Part shown: positions 27,818-38,181 of the stretch, one piece after another
Position numbering within the stretch: position 1 is the stretch's first letter
Layout: each line of letters starts with the position of its first letter
Assembly: GCF_019968905.1 (NCBI RefSeq)
Contig: NZ_CP079946.1
Span: forward strand, 6,049,356 to 6,113,355
DNA length: 64,000 bases
From: Corallococcus sp. EGB
GTDB lineage: Bacteria > Myxococcota > Myxococcia > Myxococcales > Myxococcaceae
Direction: 5' to 3'
Notes under the pieces: model-generated
Database searches by the model: none
Told to the model about the DNA's origin: nothing
Seen by the model: only the letters and a program-made list of their open reading frames with translations
Position numbers and translations under genes: made by a program

Positions 27818-28926
27818 CGCACCGTCCCCGAACGCGTCACGCGGTACAGCGCGATCGCCCCCACCACCATGAAGAGCACGTTCGCCAGCTGCCCCGCGAC
27901 GAGCACCGGCATCTGCCCCTTCTGCCCCATCTGCTCGAAGGCTCGGCTCAGCAGGTAGTAGAGGACATAGCCGCCCAGCGTCAGCAGGTAGCCCCACGCA
28001 CGGCCCGCCTGCCTGCGGCCAATCGCCAGCGGCGTGGCCAGCAGCGCGAACGCCACCGGCGCCACCGCGTTGCCCAGCCGGCTGTGCAGCGCCATCAAGA
28101 AGGGACGCGCGTCCTCCTTCCGCTCCTCCGCGTCCTTCGCCGCCGCCAGCAACTCCGCCGGCGTCAGCTCCTCCTTCGGAGAACGGAACCGGTTGCGCCG
28201 CGACAGAGACCCGCCCAACCCCACGTTGATCTCCGCCTTCTCGAAGGCGACGACGCTCGCGTCCACCGAGGAGCGGTTGGCGCGGTGCACCTCGCCCTCC
28301 TGCAATTCAATCTGGAGCGCCTCGCCCCGCTCGGACGTGCCCACCCGGCCCTTGTGCGCCAGCACCAGCAGCGGCGAGCTGGGGTCGCGGTCGTCGTGCA
28401 AGAGCACGTTCGTCCAGCCGCCGCCCTTCGGCGCCACCTTCTGCGCGTACAACGTCAGGTCGCTCAGGTCCTCGTAGAAGACGCCGGACTTCACGTCGCC
28501 CGCGACGTTCTTCTGGATGACCTCGCCCACCAGGTCCTTCACGCCCGTGAGCCCCCATGGCTCCACCGTGGACGTGAGCAGCACCATGAACGCGCTCAGC
28601 GCCACGCCCACGCCCAGCGGCGCCGCGAGCAGCTGAAGCGGGCTGATGCCCAGGGCCTGCAGCGATGTCAGCTCCCGGTCCTCTCCCAGCCGCCCCAGGC
28701 CCAGCAGGATGGCCAGCAGGAACGCGATGGGCAGCGCCATCACCAGGAAGTGCGGCGCCAGGTACGCGATGAGCCGGCCCAGGTCCACCAGCGTCACCGC
28801 GGAGCCGAGTAGCACGTCCGTGCCGCGCAGGAACTGCATCACGAACAGCAGCAGGAACATGAACGCCACCCACACTCCCAGGGGGACGAGCAGCTCCTTG
28901 AGCAGATAGCGCGCCAGCAGCTTCAC
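27814..28926 (-). CDS. lptF: LPS export ABC transporter permease LptF (YjgP/YjgQ family)
   Basis: Partner permease of LptG in lipopolysaccharide export. The 370-aa product opens with KLLARYLLKELLVPLGVWVAFMFLLLFVMQFLRG, has LGRLGEDRELTSLQALGISPLQLL as the cytoplasmic coupling helix that contacts LptB, and TSTVEPWGL typical of LptF; C-terminal helices hold LLATPLAIGRRQAGRAWGYLL. The start is the GTG at 28926, which overlaps the purD stop as GTGA, so translation is coupled from purD to lptF to lptG. lptA, lptB and lptC are not in the window. Confidence 0.87.
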   Translation of the reverse strand: MKLLARYLLKELLVPLGVWVAFMFLLLFVMQFLRGTDVLLGSAVTLVDLGRLIAYLAPHFLVMALPIAFLLAILLGLGRLGEDRELTSLQALGISPLQLLAAPLGVGVALSAFMVLLTSTVEPWGLTGVKDLVGEVIQKNVAGDVKSGVFYEDLSDLTLYAQKVAPKGGGWTNVLLHDDRDPSSPLLVLAHKGRVGTSERGEALQIELQEGEVHRANRSSVDASVVAFEKAEINVGLGGSLSRRNRFRSPKEELTPAELLAAAKDAEERKEDARPFLMALHSRLGNAVAPVAFALLATPLAIGRRQAGRAWGYLLTLGGYVLYYLLSRAFEQMGQKGQMPVLVAGQLANVLFMVVGAIALYRVTRSGTVR

Positions 28927-30182
28927 GGCCGCGCCCGCAGCCCCCGCGCGCCGATGTCCCGGCGGAAGTGCTTGCCCTCGAAGCGCACGGCGTCCGCCGC
29001 CGCCAGGGCCCGCTCGCGCGCCGTCGCCAGGCTGTCGCCCCGAGCGCACACCGTCAGCACCCGGCCGCCGGCCGTCACCAGCGCACCGTCCTGCTTCGCC
29101 ACGCCCGCCAGGAACACGGGAGCGTTCGACGCCACCGCGTCCAGCCCTTCAATCCGCTGGCCCTTCTTCGGTGCCTCCGGGTAGCCCTCCGCCGCCAGCA
29201 CCACGCCCACCGACGCGCCCGGGAACTGCTTCAGCGGCCGGGGCTCCAACGTGCCCTTCGCGCACGCCTCCATCAGCGGCAGCAGGTCCTCGTCCAGTTG
29301 CATCATCAGGACCTGCGTCTCCGGGTCCCCGAAGCGCGCGTTGAACTCCAGCACCTTGGGGCCGGATGCCGTGAGCATCAGCCCTGCGTACAGCACCCCG
29401 CGCAGCGGCGTGCCGCGCTTCTTGAGCGTCGCCAGCGTGGGCGCGATGATCCGCTCGCCCGCCTGAGCCAGTTGGGCTTCCGTGAGGAACGGCGCCGGGC
29501 AGTACGCCCCCATGCCGCCGGTGTTGGGGCCCGTGTCGCCCTCGCCCACGCGCTTGTGGTCCTGCGACAGCGGCAGGAGCACGTAGCGCTCCCCGTCGCA
29601 CAGGGCCATCAGCGACACCTCCTCGCCCTCCAGCAATTCCTCCAGCACCATCCGCTGGCCCGCCTGCCCCATCTCCGCCACGGCGCGCACCGCGTCCTGC
29701 GCGGCCTTCGCGTCCGGCGCGACGATGACGCCCTTGCCCGCGGCCAGGCCGTCCGCCTTCACCACGATGCGGCCCTGCGCGACGGCGTAGGCCTCCGCCT
29801 CCGCCGCGTCCGTGAAGACGCGGAAGGCCGCGGTGGGCACGCCCGCCTCCGCCATCACCTCCTTGGCGAACGCCTTGGAGCCCTCGATGCGCGCGGCCGC
29901 GGCGACGGGGCCGAAGCACGGGATGTCCACCTGCGCCAGCGCGTCCGCGACGCCCGCGACGAGCGGCGCCTCCGGGCCCACCACCACCAGGTCCACGCGC
30001 TCGCGGCGCGCCAGCGACACCACCGCCTCCGGCGAGTCCGCCTGCAGCGGCACGTTGGTGCCCCACCGCGCCGTCCCCGGGTTGCCCGGGCCCACCAGGA
30101 GTCGCGACAGGCGGGGACTCTGGGCCAGCTTCCAGGCGAGTGCATGCTCGCGTCCGCCCGACCCCAGCAACAGGACCTTCAC
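28923..30182 (-). CDS. purD: phosphoribosylamine-glycine ligase
   Basis: ATP-grasp enzyme joining phosphoribosylamine and glycine to give GAR in purine synthesis. The 419-aa product shows the N-terminal KVLLLGSGGREHALAWKL, the GPEAPLVAG loop, KADGLAAGKGV in the ATP-grasp fold, PNTGGMGAYCPAP and EFNARFGDPETQ. The start codon is GTG, one base after the stop of the upstream TPR gene, and its own stop overlaps lptF. Purine and lipopolysaccharide-export genes are therefore translated in series, which is an odd combination. Confidence 0.95.
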   Translation of the reverse strand: MKVLLLGSGGREHALAWKLAQSPRLSRLLVGPGNPGTARWGTNVPLQADSPEAVVSLARRERVDLVVVGPEAPLVAGVADALAQVDIPCFGPVAAAARIEGSKAFAKEVMAEAGVPTAAFRVFTDAAEAEAYAVAQGRIVVKADGLAAGKGVIVAPDAKAAQDAVRAVAEMGQAGQRMVLEELLEGEEVSLMALCDGERYVLLPLSQDHKRVGEGDTGPNTGGMGAYCPAPFLTEAQLAQAGERIIAPTLATLKKRGTPLRGVLYAGLMLTASGPKVLEFNARFGDPETQVLMMQLDEDLLPLMEACAKGTLEPRPLKQFPGASVGVVLAAEGYPEAPKKGQRIEGLDAVASNAPVFLAGVAKQDGALVTAGGRVLTVCARGDSLATARERALAAADAVRFEGKHFRRDIGARGLRARP

Positions 30183-30183
30183 G

Positions 30184-33162
30184 TCAACCTCGCTCGTCGA
30201 GTTTGAAGAGCAGCTTCTTCGCCGGGAAGTAGGAGGGATCCAACCCCACCACCTTCTCCAGCACCGCGCGCGCCTCCTGCGGCTTCGTCTTCACCTGCAG
30301 CTCCGCCAGCTTCGTCTGCGCGGACAGCATCTTCGGCGCTACATCCAGCGTGGACTGCAACGTGCGCATCGCCTCCGCCACCTTGCCGTCCGCCGCCTGC
30401 GCGAGGCCCAGCGACAGACGCGCCACCGGCAGCCCGCGATCGGCGCCCACCGCGCGCTCCGCGAGGGGACGCGCCTGCGCCCCCTTCGTGTCCAGCGCGA
30501 TGAGCGAGCGGTACGCCTGGGCGCCGCCGCTGTTCGCGGTCACGTCCAACACCGACTGGAAGAGCCGATCCGCCGTCTGGCGGTCCCCCTGGTGGAAGCG
30601 CACCAGGCCCTCGTAGAGCAGGGGCTGCACGTCGTCCGGGCGCTCGCCCAGGGACTTCACCACGTTCTCCACCCCCACCAGCGTGTCGCTCGGCCGCAGC
30701 CAGAAGCGCGACAGTGCGGGCCGGGGCGCGAGCCGCAGCGGATCCCACTCGCGCGCCTCCAGCACGGCGTAGAACAGGCGGAAGGCCTCGTCGCGCTTCT
30801 TCGCGCTCGCCGCCGCCACGCCCTCCAGCAGCTTCGCGTCCATGCGGCGGTCGTCCAGCCGCACCGCCTGCTGGAAGCGCTCCTGCGCTCCGGCCGCGTC
30901 GCCCTCCAGCAGGAGGACCCGCCCCTCCAGGACCTTCTCCAGCGCCGCGTCCTGCAGCCGGCCCTGGAAGCCCTTCAGGTGCTCGCGGGCCACGGCCGCG
31001 TCCTTCTGCGCCAGCGCGACCATGAACCACTGCAGGTGGGCCTCCGGCAGCGCGGGCACCGCCTTCAGGGCCTCCGTCGCCGCCTTCACCGCGCCGGCGT
31101 CGTTGCCCGCCGTGCGCTCCGCCGCGGCCAGGTGGCTCCAGATTTCGGAGGCGTCGCGGGGGCTGTAGCGGAACGTCCCCTTCGTCAGCTCCTTCAGGGC
31201 GCGCACGGCGTCGCGCGCGTTGTCCTCCGCCTGATAGCGCAGCACCGCCAGCGCCAGGGAGGCGCGCACGTCGCCCGCCTTCGACTTCAGCCGGGTCTCA
31301 TACAGCTTGCGCGCGCGAGGGGCCTCTCCCACCTCCACGTAGATGCGGGCGGCGGCCTCCAGGCTGTTCCAGTCCTGCGGATCCATCTCCATCCGCTGGT
31401 TCAGCTGCTTCAGCGCCTGGCCGTACTGGCCGGCCTGCTCGTGGGCGAGCGCGCTGTAGTAGTCCACGCGCTTCAGGTTCGGCGCCAGCTTGCGCGCCGC
31501 CGCGAACTCCTGGTTCGCCAGCTCGCGCGACGTGGCCACCTGGGCGCGCCCCAGCACCAGGTGCGCCTCCGCCTTGAAGGCGTCCGGGGCAGCCGGCTGG
31601 GCCAGCACCTCCGCCGCCAGCCGCGATGCCTCCTCCAGGTTGCCCGGCTGGCGCGGGCGCGCCAGCAGCAGGTTCGCGTGCGCGACGAGCAGCGCGGGCG
31701 TCTCGCCGGCCATGCCCTTCGCGGCCTGGATGAGCTCGCGCGCCTCCTGGAAGGAGGCGTCGTCCATGCCCGGACCGCGCCCGAGCGCCAGCGCCTGCAC
31801 GTACCCGGCGATGGCGTCCGCGCTGCGCGGGTCGAGCAACAACGCCTGCTGGAAGGACTCCTCCGCTTCCGTGTACGCGATGCGCTGGTCCATCGCGAGC
31901 TGCTTCTGGCCGGTGGCCAGGTGCTCCGCGCTGGTGCCCTCCAGCTCCAGGAACTGGAGCTTCCACCGCCCCACCGTGGCCAGCACCGCCTGCGGCACCG
32001 GAGCCGGTGCGGCGGGCCGCGCCTCCCGGACCCGCTGCTCCTGCTGCGGCTTGTGCACGAGGAAGTAGTAGCCCGCGCCGCCGGCCCCAAGCACGGCCAG
32101 CGCCAGCAGGCCCATGACGCCGGCACGGCTGCCGCCGCCGCTTCCGCCACGCTGGGCGCTGCGGGCCGGCGCGGCCGTGATGTGCGACGTGCGCGCGGGC
32201 TTCACCGAGCTCACGCGCGAGTCCGGCGCCAGCGCCGTGGCCCCCTCGGAGCGGGGCTCGCCTCCAGACGCGCCATCACCGGACGCGCTGGCGTCCAGGC
32301 CGCCCATCACCGGCAGCTCCACCAGGTCGCCGTTGCCGGGCGCAGGCGCCGCGGCCGCCACCTCGGGCGCCACCAGCACGGTGGACTCCCGGGGGAACGC
32401 GGCCTCGCGCTGCTTGCAGTCCTCGCAGATGCCCATGGCCTGATCGAAGGGATCCGCCAGGTCCTTGCCGCACGAGCGGCAGTTGGAGTGCACCTCCGGC
32501 TTCGGGATGTTCGGCGCGGGGGCGCGGCTCATGCGGCCCAGTGACACCGCCCCGGCGGCGGGCGCGGAGGACGCACGCGCGGAGGGGGGCGAAGAAGGAG
32601 CCTCCGGCTCCAGGCCCCCGGGCGGCGGCCCGAGGAAGTCGAGCAGCGGATCCGCGGGAGCCTGCGGCGCCGACGCCGGCGCGGGAGCCGCGACCCCGGG
32701 AGCGTCGGGCACCGGGGGACCGGGCTTCACGGCGGGCGCAGGCTTGGGCGCGGGCTGGGGAACCGGCGGTCCCAGGTTCGCGAACGGGTCCACGCTGCCC
32801 GGCGGCCCCAGCTCCGGCATCTCACCGAAGTCTCCGAAGAGGTCCGACGCCGGCGCCTTCTGCGCGGCCGGAGCCGCCGCGGGCTTCGCCGAGGCAGGTG
32901 CGCTCCGGGGCGCCGGCTGCGCCGAAGCCGCCGGATTGCTCCGGGGCTCTCGTGAGACGGAGGGCGCGGACGCGGGGGGCGCGGACTCCGCGGCCGAGGG
33001 CGCGGCGCCTTCAGGAGGAGCCGTCACGGACGCGGCCGAGGCCTCCCGCTTCACGAGCTGGAGGTGACGGCAGCGAGGACATTGCGCGCGGACGCCCTTG
33101 GGCGTGATCAACCGATCGTCGATCGCGTAGGCCGCCGCGCATTTCTGGCAGACGATGCGCAT
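30184..33162 (-). CDS. MJ0042 zinc-finger/TPR-repeat transmembrane protein
   Basis: A 992-residue protein without a known function. Residues 1-36 are an MJ0042 zinc ribbon (C5-x2-C8 and C28-x2-C31). An Ala/Pro-rich disordered region follows, then a second four-cysteine ribbon (CRSCGKDL...CEDCK), another linker, and one membrane helix (GVMGLLALAVLGAGGAGYYFL, about residue 350). The remaining 600 residues are tetratricopeptide repeats, about fifteen helical pairs (AEESFQQALLLDPRSADAIAGY, YGQALKQLNQRMEMDPQDWNSL). With no signal peptide, the zinc fingers should be cytoplasmic and the TPRs periplasmic. It sits between purH (4 bp upstream) and purD (1 bp downstream), so it is made with purine enzymes. 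TPR proteins usually bridge complexes; an envelope assembly role fits the lptF/G neighbours but is inference. Confidence 0.85.
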   Translation of the reverse strand: MRIVCQKCAAAYAIDDRLITPKGVRAQCPRCRHLQLVKREASAASVTAPPEGAAPSAAESAPPASAPSVSREPRSNPAASAQPAPRSAPASAKPAAAPAAQKAPASDLFGDFGEMPELGPPGSVDPFANLGPPVPQPAPKPAPAVKPGPPVPDAPGVAAPAPASAPQAPADPLLDFLGPPPGGLEPEAPSSPPSARASSAPAAGAVSLGRMSRAPAPNIPKPEVHSNCRSCGKDLADPFDQAMGICEDCKQREAAFPRESTVLVAPEVAAAAPAPGNGDLVELPVMGGLDASASGDGASGGEPRSEGATALAPDSRVSSVKPARTSHITAAPARSAQRGGSGGGSRAGVMGLLALAVLGAGGAGYYFLVHKPQQEQRVREARPAAPAPVPQAVLATVGRWKLQFLELEGTSAEHLATGQKQLAMDQRIAYTEAEESFQQALLLDPRSADAIAGYVQALALGRGPGMDDASFQEARELIQAAKGMAGETPALLVAHANLLLARPRQPGNLEEASRLAAEVLAQPAAPDAFKAEAHLVLGRAQVATSRELANQEFAAARKLAPNLKRVDYYSALAHEQAGQYGQALKQLNQRMEMDPQDWNSLEAAARIYVEVGEAPRARKLYETRLKSKAGDVRASLALAVLRYQAEDNARDAVRALKELTKGTFRYSPRDASEIWSHLAAAERTAGNDAGAVKAATEALKAVPALPEAHLQWFMVALAQKDAAVAREHLKGFQGRLQDAALEKVLEGRVLLLEGDAAGAQERFQQAVRLDDRRMDAKLLEGVAAASAKKRDEAFRLFYAVLEAREWDPLRLAPRPALSRFWLRPSDTLVGVENVVKSLGERPDDVQPLLYEGLVRFHQGDRQTADRLFQSVLDVTANSGGAQAYRSLIALDTKGAQARPLAERAVGADRGLPVARLSLGLAQAADGKVAEAMRTLQSTLDVAPKMLSAQTKLAELQVKTKPQEARAVLEKVVGLDPSYFPAKKLLFKLDERG

Positions 33163-33166
33163 GAAG

Positions 33167-34711
33167 TTAGTGCCGGAAGTGTCGCACTCCCGTCACCACC
33201 ATGGCCATCCCATGTTCATCCGCGGCGGCGATCACCTCCGCGTCCCGGACAGACCCACCCGGCTGGATGACCGCCGTCGCTCCGGCCCGGGCTGCCTCGT
33301 CCAACCCGTCCCGGAAGGGGAAGAAGGCATCCGAGGCCACGGCGCTGCCCTTGAGGGCCTCGCCACCCCGCGTCATGGCGATGCGCACGGAGTCCACGCG
33401 GTTCGTCTGCCCGCCGCCCTGGGCCAGCAGCTGGGACGGCGCCGCGAAGACGATGGCGTTGCTCTTCACGTGCTTGCACACCTTCCAGGCGAAGCGCAGG
33501 GCCCGCTCCTCCTCCGGCGTGGGGGCGCGCTTGGACACCACCTTCCACTCCAGGGGCGGCTCCACCGCGTCCCGGTCCATCAGGAGCATGCCCCCGGACA
33601 CGCTGCGAGCGTCCACCTGGGGCCGGGGCGTCGCCGTGGGGGACGCCAGCGCGGGCCCCGCCTCCAGGAGGCGCAGGTTCTTCTTGCCCGCCAGCACCTG
33701 GAGCGCCGCCGGCGCGTACGACGGCGCGATGACCGCCTCCAGGAACGTCTCCGCCATGGCCTTCGCCGTGGCCTCGTCCACCTCGCGGTTGAAGGCGACG
33801 ATGCCGCCGAAGGCGCTCACCTCGTCCACCGCGCGGGCGGTGCGGTACGCCTTCTCCAGCACGTCATCCACCGCCACGCCGCACGGGGTGTTGTGCTTGA
33901 TGACCACGGCGCAGGGCTTCTCCGGAAACTCCAGGACCAGGCCCAGGGCCGCGTCCAGGTCCAGGATGTTGTTGTACGAGAGCTCCTTGCCCTGGAGCAC
34001 CTTCGCGAAGGCGACGGACGGCTCCTTGGGCGCGGCGTATTCCTTGTAGAACGCGCCGCGCTGGTGCGGGTTCTCCCCGTAGCGCAGCCCCTGCACCTTG
34101 CGGAACGCGAGCGACAGCTCCTCGGGGAAGGGCTCGCGGGCCTCGCCGGACAGCCACCCGGAGATGGACGCGTCATAGGCCGCCGTGTGCGCGAACGCCT
34201 TGCGCATCAGCCGGCGCCGCGTCTCCAGCGTCACGGCCTTGTGTCCTTCAATCTCCGCGAGCACCGGCGCGTAGTCATCCGGGTCCACCACGATGGCCAC
34301 GTGCCGGAAGTTCTTCGCCGACGCGCGGACCATCGCCGGCCCGCCGATGTCGATGTTCTCGATGACGTCGTCCTCGCCCGCGCCGGACGCCACCGTCTGG
34401 CGGAACGGGTAGAGGTTCACCACCACAAGGGAGATGGGCTCGATGTGGTTCTTCGCCATCTCCGCCCGGTCGCTCTCCAGGTCGGGCCGGCCGAGGATGC
34501 CGCCGTGGATGCGGGGGTGGAGCGTCTTCACGCGGCCGCCGAGGATTTCGGGGCTCTGCGTGTGCTCGGACACCTGGGTGGCGGGGACGCCGGCGCCCTT
34601 CAGGGCCTCCAGGGTGCCGCCCGTGGAGAGCAGCCGGTAACCCAGCCGCACCAGGCCCTGGGCAAAGGGGACCAGACCGCGCTTGTCGGAAACGCTCAGG
34701 AGAGCCAGCAC
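33167..34711 (-). CDS. purH: bifunctional AICAR formyltransferase/IMP cyclohydrolase
   Basis: Last two steps of IMP synthesis. The 514-aa product has the N-terminal MGS-like cyclohydrolase domain ([54 protein letters not shown]) and the C-terminal formyltransferase domain ([57 protein letters not shown]). GTG 34711 is chosen because GAGG lies 7 bases upstream and homologues begin with LALLSVSDK; a TTG at 34726 would add five residues. First gene of the purH-TPR-purD-lptF-lptG run. Confidence 0.95.
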   Translation of the reverse strand: MLALLSVSDKRGLVPFAQGLVRLGYRLLSTGGTLEALKGAGVPATQVSEHTQSPEILGGRVKTLHPRIHGGILGRPDLESDRAEMAKNHIEPISLVVVNLYPFRQTVASGAGEDDVIENIDIGGPAMVRASAKNFRHVAIVVDPDDYAPVLAEIEGHKAVTLETRRRLMRKAFAHTAAYDASISGWLSGEAREPFPEELSLAFRKVQGLRYGENPHQRGAFYKEYAAPKEPSVAFAKVLQGKELSYNNILDLDAALGLVLEFPEKPCAVVIKHNTPCGVAVDDVLEKAYRTARAVDEVSAFGGIVAFNREVDEATAKAMAETFLEAVIAPSYAPAALQVLAGKKNLRLLEAGPALASPTATPRPQVDARSVSGGMLLMDRDAVEPPLEWKVVSKRAPTPEEERALRFAWKVCKHVKSNAIVFAAPSQLLAQGGGQTNRVDSVRIAMTRGGEALKGSAVASDAFFPFRDGLDEAARAGATAVIQPGGSVRDAEVIAAADEHGMAMVVTGVRHFRH

Positions 34712-34817
34712 GTGTGCGCCTCGCAATGGGTGGGGGTGGCGCGGGTCCTAGCAACCACCCCCTGGGGTGTCAACGCAACACGTCACCCCAGGCCCGGCGC
34801 GAAACAGTGCCCTGCCC

Positions 34818-35309
<492 letters not shown>

Positions 35310-35366
35310 GTGTCGTCCTCCAGATGCGTGGAGTCTACCCGGTTCAACAGGACCCTGGGGGGTATC

Positions 35367-35891
35367 CTATTGTGACCGGAGCGTTTCGTCTTCACGCGCC
35401 GTGACGGCGCTGCCCAACCGGGCGACATCGCGGACCAGATCCTGCGCCCGTTGCCTGAGCGTTGCCAACTGGGCTTCGAGTGACCTCCTGCGTTCTCCGC
35501 CCAGGGGCCGTCCTCCCAGCTCCTCCTGGAACCCGTCCAGCACCTCCGACAAGTCGCGTTGGAGCTGGTCGATGTGGTTGCGGTGGAACACGAAGGAGCG
35601 GCGGATGTCCTCCAGGGTGTGTCCTTCCGCCATCATCCTCTTGATGACGTTGATGCGGCGCACCGCTTCCACCGGGTAGAGGCCCAGGCTGCCCTGGTGC
35701 TTCCCCTTGCGGCCCACACGGCGGCTGCGGGGGAGCAGACCGGCCTGGACGTACTTCCGGAACGTCGCCTCCGAGAGCCTCACGCCCCGGGGCCGGAAGA
35801 TTTCCAGGATCGCGTTCGCGGGAAGACCGCCCGCGTTTTCGCGCTCGATGCGCTCGAGTTCTTCGGGCGCGAGCAGGTCCATCGATTCCAT
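35367..35891 (-). CDS. MerR-family transcriptional regulator
   Basis: A 174-aa regulator. The winged helix spans about residues 30-105: RPRGVRLSEATFRKYVQAGLLPRSRRVGRKG, then GLYPVEAVRRINVIKRMMAEGHTLEDIRRSF, the typical MerR HTH with LEDI. The C-terminal 65 residues (FHRNHIDQLQRDLSEVLDGF, LEAQLATLRQRAQDLVRDV) are a coiled-coil for dimerisation, with no cysteines for metal binding and no effector domain. ATG 35891 (MESMDLL) is the probable start, but Shine-Dalgarno is weak and ATG 35882 is also possible. It lies between two Ser/Thr kinase genes and the sigma-4-like gene, all on one strand. Target unknown. Confidence 0.85.
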   Translation of the reverse strand: MESMDLLAPEELERIERENAGGLPANAILEIFRPRGVRLSEATFRKYVQAGLLPRSRRVGRKGKHQGSLGLYPVEAVRRINVIKRMMAEGHTLEDIRRSFVFHRNHIDQLQRDLSEVLDGFQEELGGRPLGGERRRSLEAQLATLRQRAQDLVRDVARLGSAVTAREDETLRSQ

Positions 35892-36046
35892 TGAATAGAG
35901 GCTACTGAATGGACGCCATAGGTGCCAGATTCGCGCGTCAGTCGTCAAGGAGGACGAGCAGGCGTGCCGCGGACGGACGTCGTCCGGCCGACGCTCGACG
36001 CCGACGTCAGGTGGCTTCAGGTGGTGGCGGGGGAACGACGGAAGCG

Positions 36047-38173
36047 TCAGCGGCCGCGGGGCGCGCGGAACTCCTGCGTCACGGTGCCGTCGGCGGGGAC
36101 GGCGACGGTGAACGTCTTCGAGCCGGACGGGTGCGCGAAGGTCAGGCTGTAGGTGCCGGCCGGCACCTTGTAGGTGGCGCGGCCCTGCACGTCGCCCAGC
36201 CGCTTCGGGCCCAGGTAGACGGTGGCGTAGGGGTTGGCCTTCACCTGGAGTGTGCCCAGGGCCTTCGCCGTGTCCGCGGCGGGCGGCGCGGGGGCGGGGG
36301 CCGCCTCGGGCTGGGGGGCGGGGGCGGCAGGCTCCGTAGAAGGAGGCGGCGCCAGCGCGGCTTCACGCCGCTGCCCTTCGAGCTCCGCGTCGACGGCGTC
36401 CGCGGCCGGCGTGCGGGCAGGCGCGGGCTGGGGGACCGTGGCGGTGGCCGGCGGGTTCGTCGCCGGGGCCGAGGCCTGGGCGGGCGGGCTCCCCTGCCCT
36501 GATTGCAAGGCACCGGTGTGCGAGCGGACAAGGGCCAGGACGCCCACGAGGCTCGCGAGTCCCACCGCGGCGGCCCCTCCCCAGAGGGCGCGCTTGCGGC
36601 CCGGTGCGGCGGGAGGCCCCGGCTCGGTGGCGGAGACCGTGTCGAGCTCGCGGTCTTCGGCGCCCGGGAGGTCGTCCCCCGGGGACGCGGCCCGGCGCGC
36701 GGAGGCAGTGCCGGGCTTGCTGGAGGATGCGGCCCGGCGTGCGGAAGAGTCCTCCGCATCGCGGCTCGCGGATGAGCCCCGGCGCTCGGAGCCTTCCGCC
36801 CTGCGCCTCGCGGAGGCGGACGGGCTCGACGCGTCCTCCGCCCTCCGGCCCTCGAGCACACCGTCGTCATCCGTCCGGCTCGCGGACGCGAAGTCGTCGT
36901 CACCGGCGGAGTCCTCGTCGCTCAAGGGCGCCTGCCTGGCGACGGGAAGCTCACGGGACTCGCCGCGCCTGGCGAGCGGGGCTTCCCGGCCCATCGACTG
37001 CAACGGCATCTGCGGCGTGGGCTGCGGTGGACGTCCGTTCCCGGCGCGGTCGTCTTGCGACAGCACCAGCGTCGTCCCGTGCCGGTCCTCGTCCGGCGAG
37101 TCGACCCGCTTCGCTCCCGAGGCGTGCTCGCGCGACGGCATCACCGCCGTGGGCTCGCGCGGCGGCGGTGCGGCGGCGGGCAGCGCTCCGTCCTCCAGCG
37201 CCGTGCGCTCCGGGAGCGCGGGCAGCGCCTGGTTGCTGGCCGCGACGGGGAACAGCCCGCGGACGAACGCGCCCACGTCGGCGTCGTCAACGGAGCGGGC
37301 GTGGTTCAACACGCACTGCGCCAGCGCGCGCTCCAGCTCCCCCGCCGTCTGGAAGCGCTTCGACAGGTCGCGCTCCAGCGCGCGGCAGATGGCGGCGTCC
37401 AGGTCCGGCGGCACGTCCGGGTTGAGGCGCGCGGGCGGCACGATGGTGCTCTCCTGCACCGCGCGCAGGACGGCGATCTCCGAGTCCCCCTGGAACAGCC
37501 GTCCGCCGGTGAGCAGCTCCCACAGCACCACGCCCAGCGCGAAGACGTCCGTGCGCACGTCCACGTTCTCGCCCCGGGCCTGCTCGGGCGACATGTACGC
37601 GAACTTGCCCTTGAGCACGCCGGGGTTCGTCAGCTTGTTGCCCGCCTTCGCGATGCCGAAGTCGGTCAGCTTCACCGCGCCGTCGTAGGACACGAGCACG
37701 TTGTGCGGCGTGACGTCCCGGTGCACGAGGTTCAAGAGCTCGCCGTTCACCCGCAGGCGGTGGGCGTAGTGCAGCCCGCGCGCGACCTCCGCGCCGATGT
37801 GCGCCACCAGCACGGGCGGCATCGGCGTCATCGTCTCCTTGCTCCGCTTGCGCAGCTCCCACAGCGAGCAGCCGCGCACGTACTCCATCGCCAGGTAGTA
37901 GGTGTCCTCGTGCTTGTCGAAGTCGAAGATCTGCACCACGTTGGCGTGGTTGAGCCGCGAGGCCAGCCGCGCCTCCGCGATGAACATCTGCACGAAGTCC
38001 GGGTCGCTCGCGAGGAACGACCGCACCCGCTTGATGACGACCTCCTTCTCGAAACCCTCCGGCCCGCGCGCGGTGCACAGGAAGATCTCCGCCATGCCCC
38101 CTTCCGCGAGCTTGCGGCGCACGACGTACTTGCCGACGTGGGTTCCTGCCTCGAGCGTCACGGAAGGGTCCAA
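36047..38173 (-). CDS. transmembrane Ser/Thr protein kinase with PEGA domain (II)
   Basis: A 708-aa Hanks-type kinase. Kinase domain residues 10-290: EGGMAEIF glycine loop, VVIKRV lysine, [12 protein letters not shown] catalytic loop, [11 protein letters not shown] metal site, and MSPEQARGE after the activation loop; all needed residues are present. A 230-residue Ser/Arg/Asp-rich linker leads to one membrane helix ([24 protein letters not shown], about residue 545) and a C-terminal PEGA domain outside ([23 protein letters not shown]). The start is TTG 38173, with GAGTAGG 7 bases upstream, 8 bases after the stop of the preceding kinase gene. The two kinases are probably co-made. Target unknown; PEGA domains often bind cell-surface ligands. 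Confidence 0.9.
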   Translation of the reverse strand: MDPSVTLEAGTHVGKYVVRRKLAEGGMAEIFLCTARGPEGFEKEVVIKRVRSFLASDPDFVQMFIAEARLASRLNHANVVQIFDFDKHEDTYYLAMEYVRGCSLWELRKRSKETMTPMPPVLVAHIGAEVARGLHYAHRLRVNGELLNLVHRDVTPHNVLVSYDGAVKLTDFGIAKAGNKLTNPGVLKGKFAYMSPEQARGENVDVRTDVFALGVVLWELLTGGRLFQGDSEIAVLRAVQESTIVPPARLNPDVPPDLDAAICRALERDLSKRFQTAGELERALAQCVLNHARSVDDADVGAFVRGLFPVAASNQALPALPERTALEDGALPAAAPPPREPTAVMPSREHASGAKRVDSPDEDRHGTTLVLSQDDRAGNGRPPQPTPQMPLQSMGREAPLARRGESRELPVARQAPLSDEDSAGDDDFASASRTDDDGVLEGRRAEDASSPSASARRRAEGSERRGSSASRDAEDSSARRAASSSKPGTASARRAASPGDDLPGAEDRELDTVSATEPGPPAAPGRKRALWGGAAAVGLASLVGVLALVRSHTGALQSGQGSPPAQASAPATNPPATATVPQPAPARTPAADAVDAELEGQRREAALAPPPSTEPAAPAPQPEAAPAPAPPAADTAKALGTLQVKANPYATVYLGPKRLGDVQGRATYKVPAGTYSLTFAHPSGSKTFTVAVPADGTVTQEFRAPRGR

Positions 38174-38181
38174 GGCCGCGC

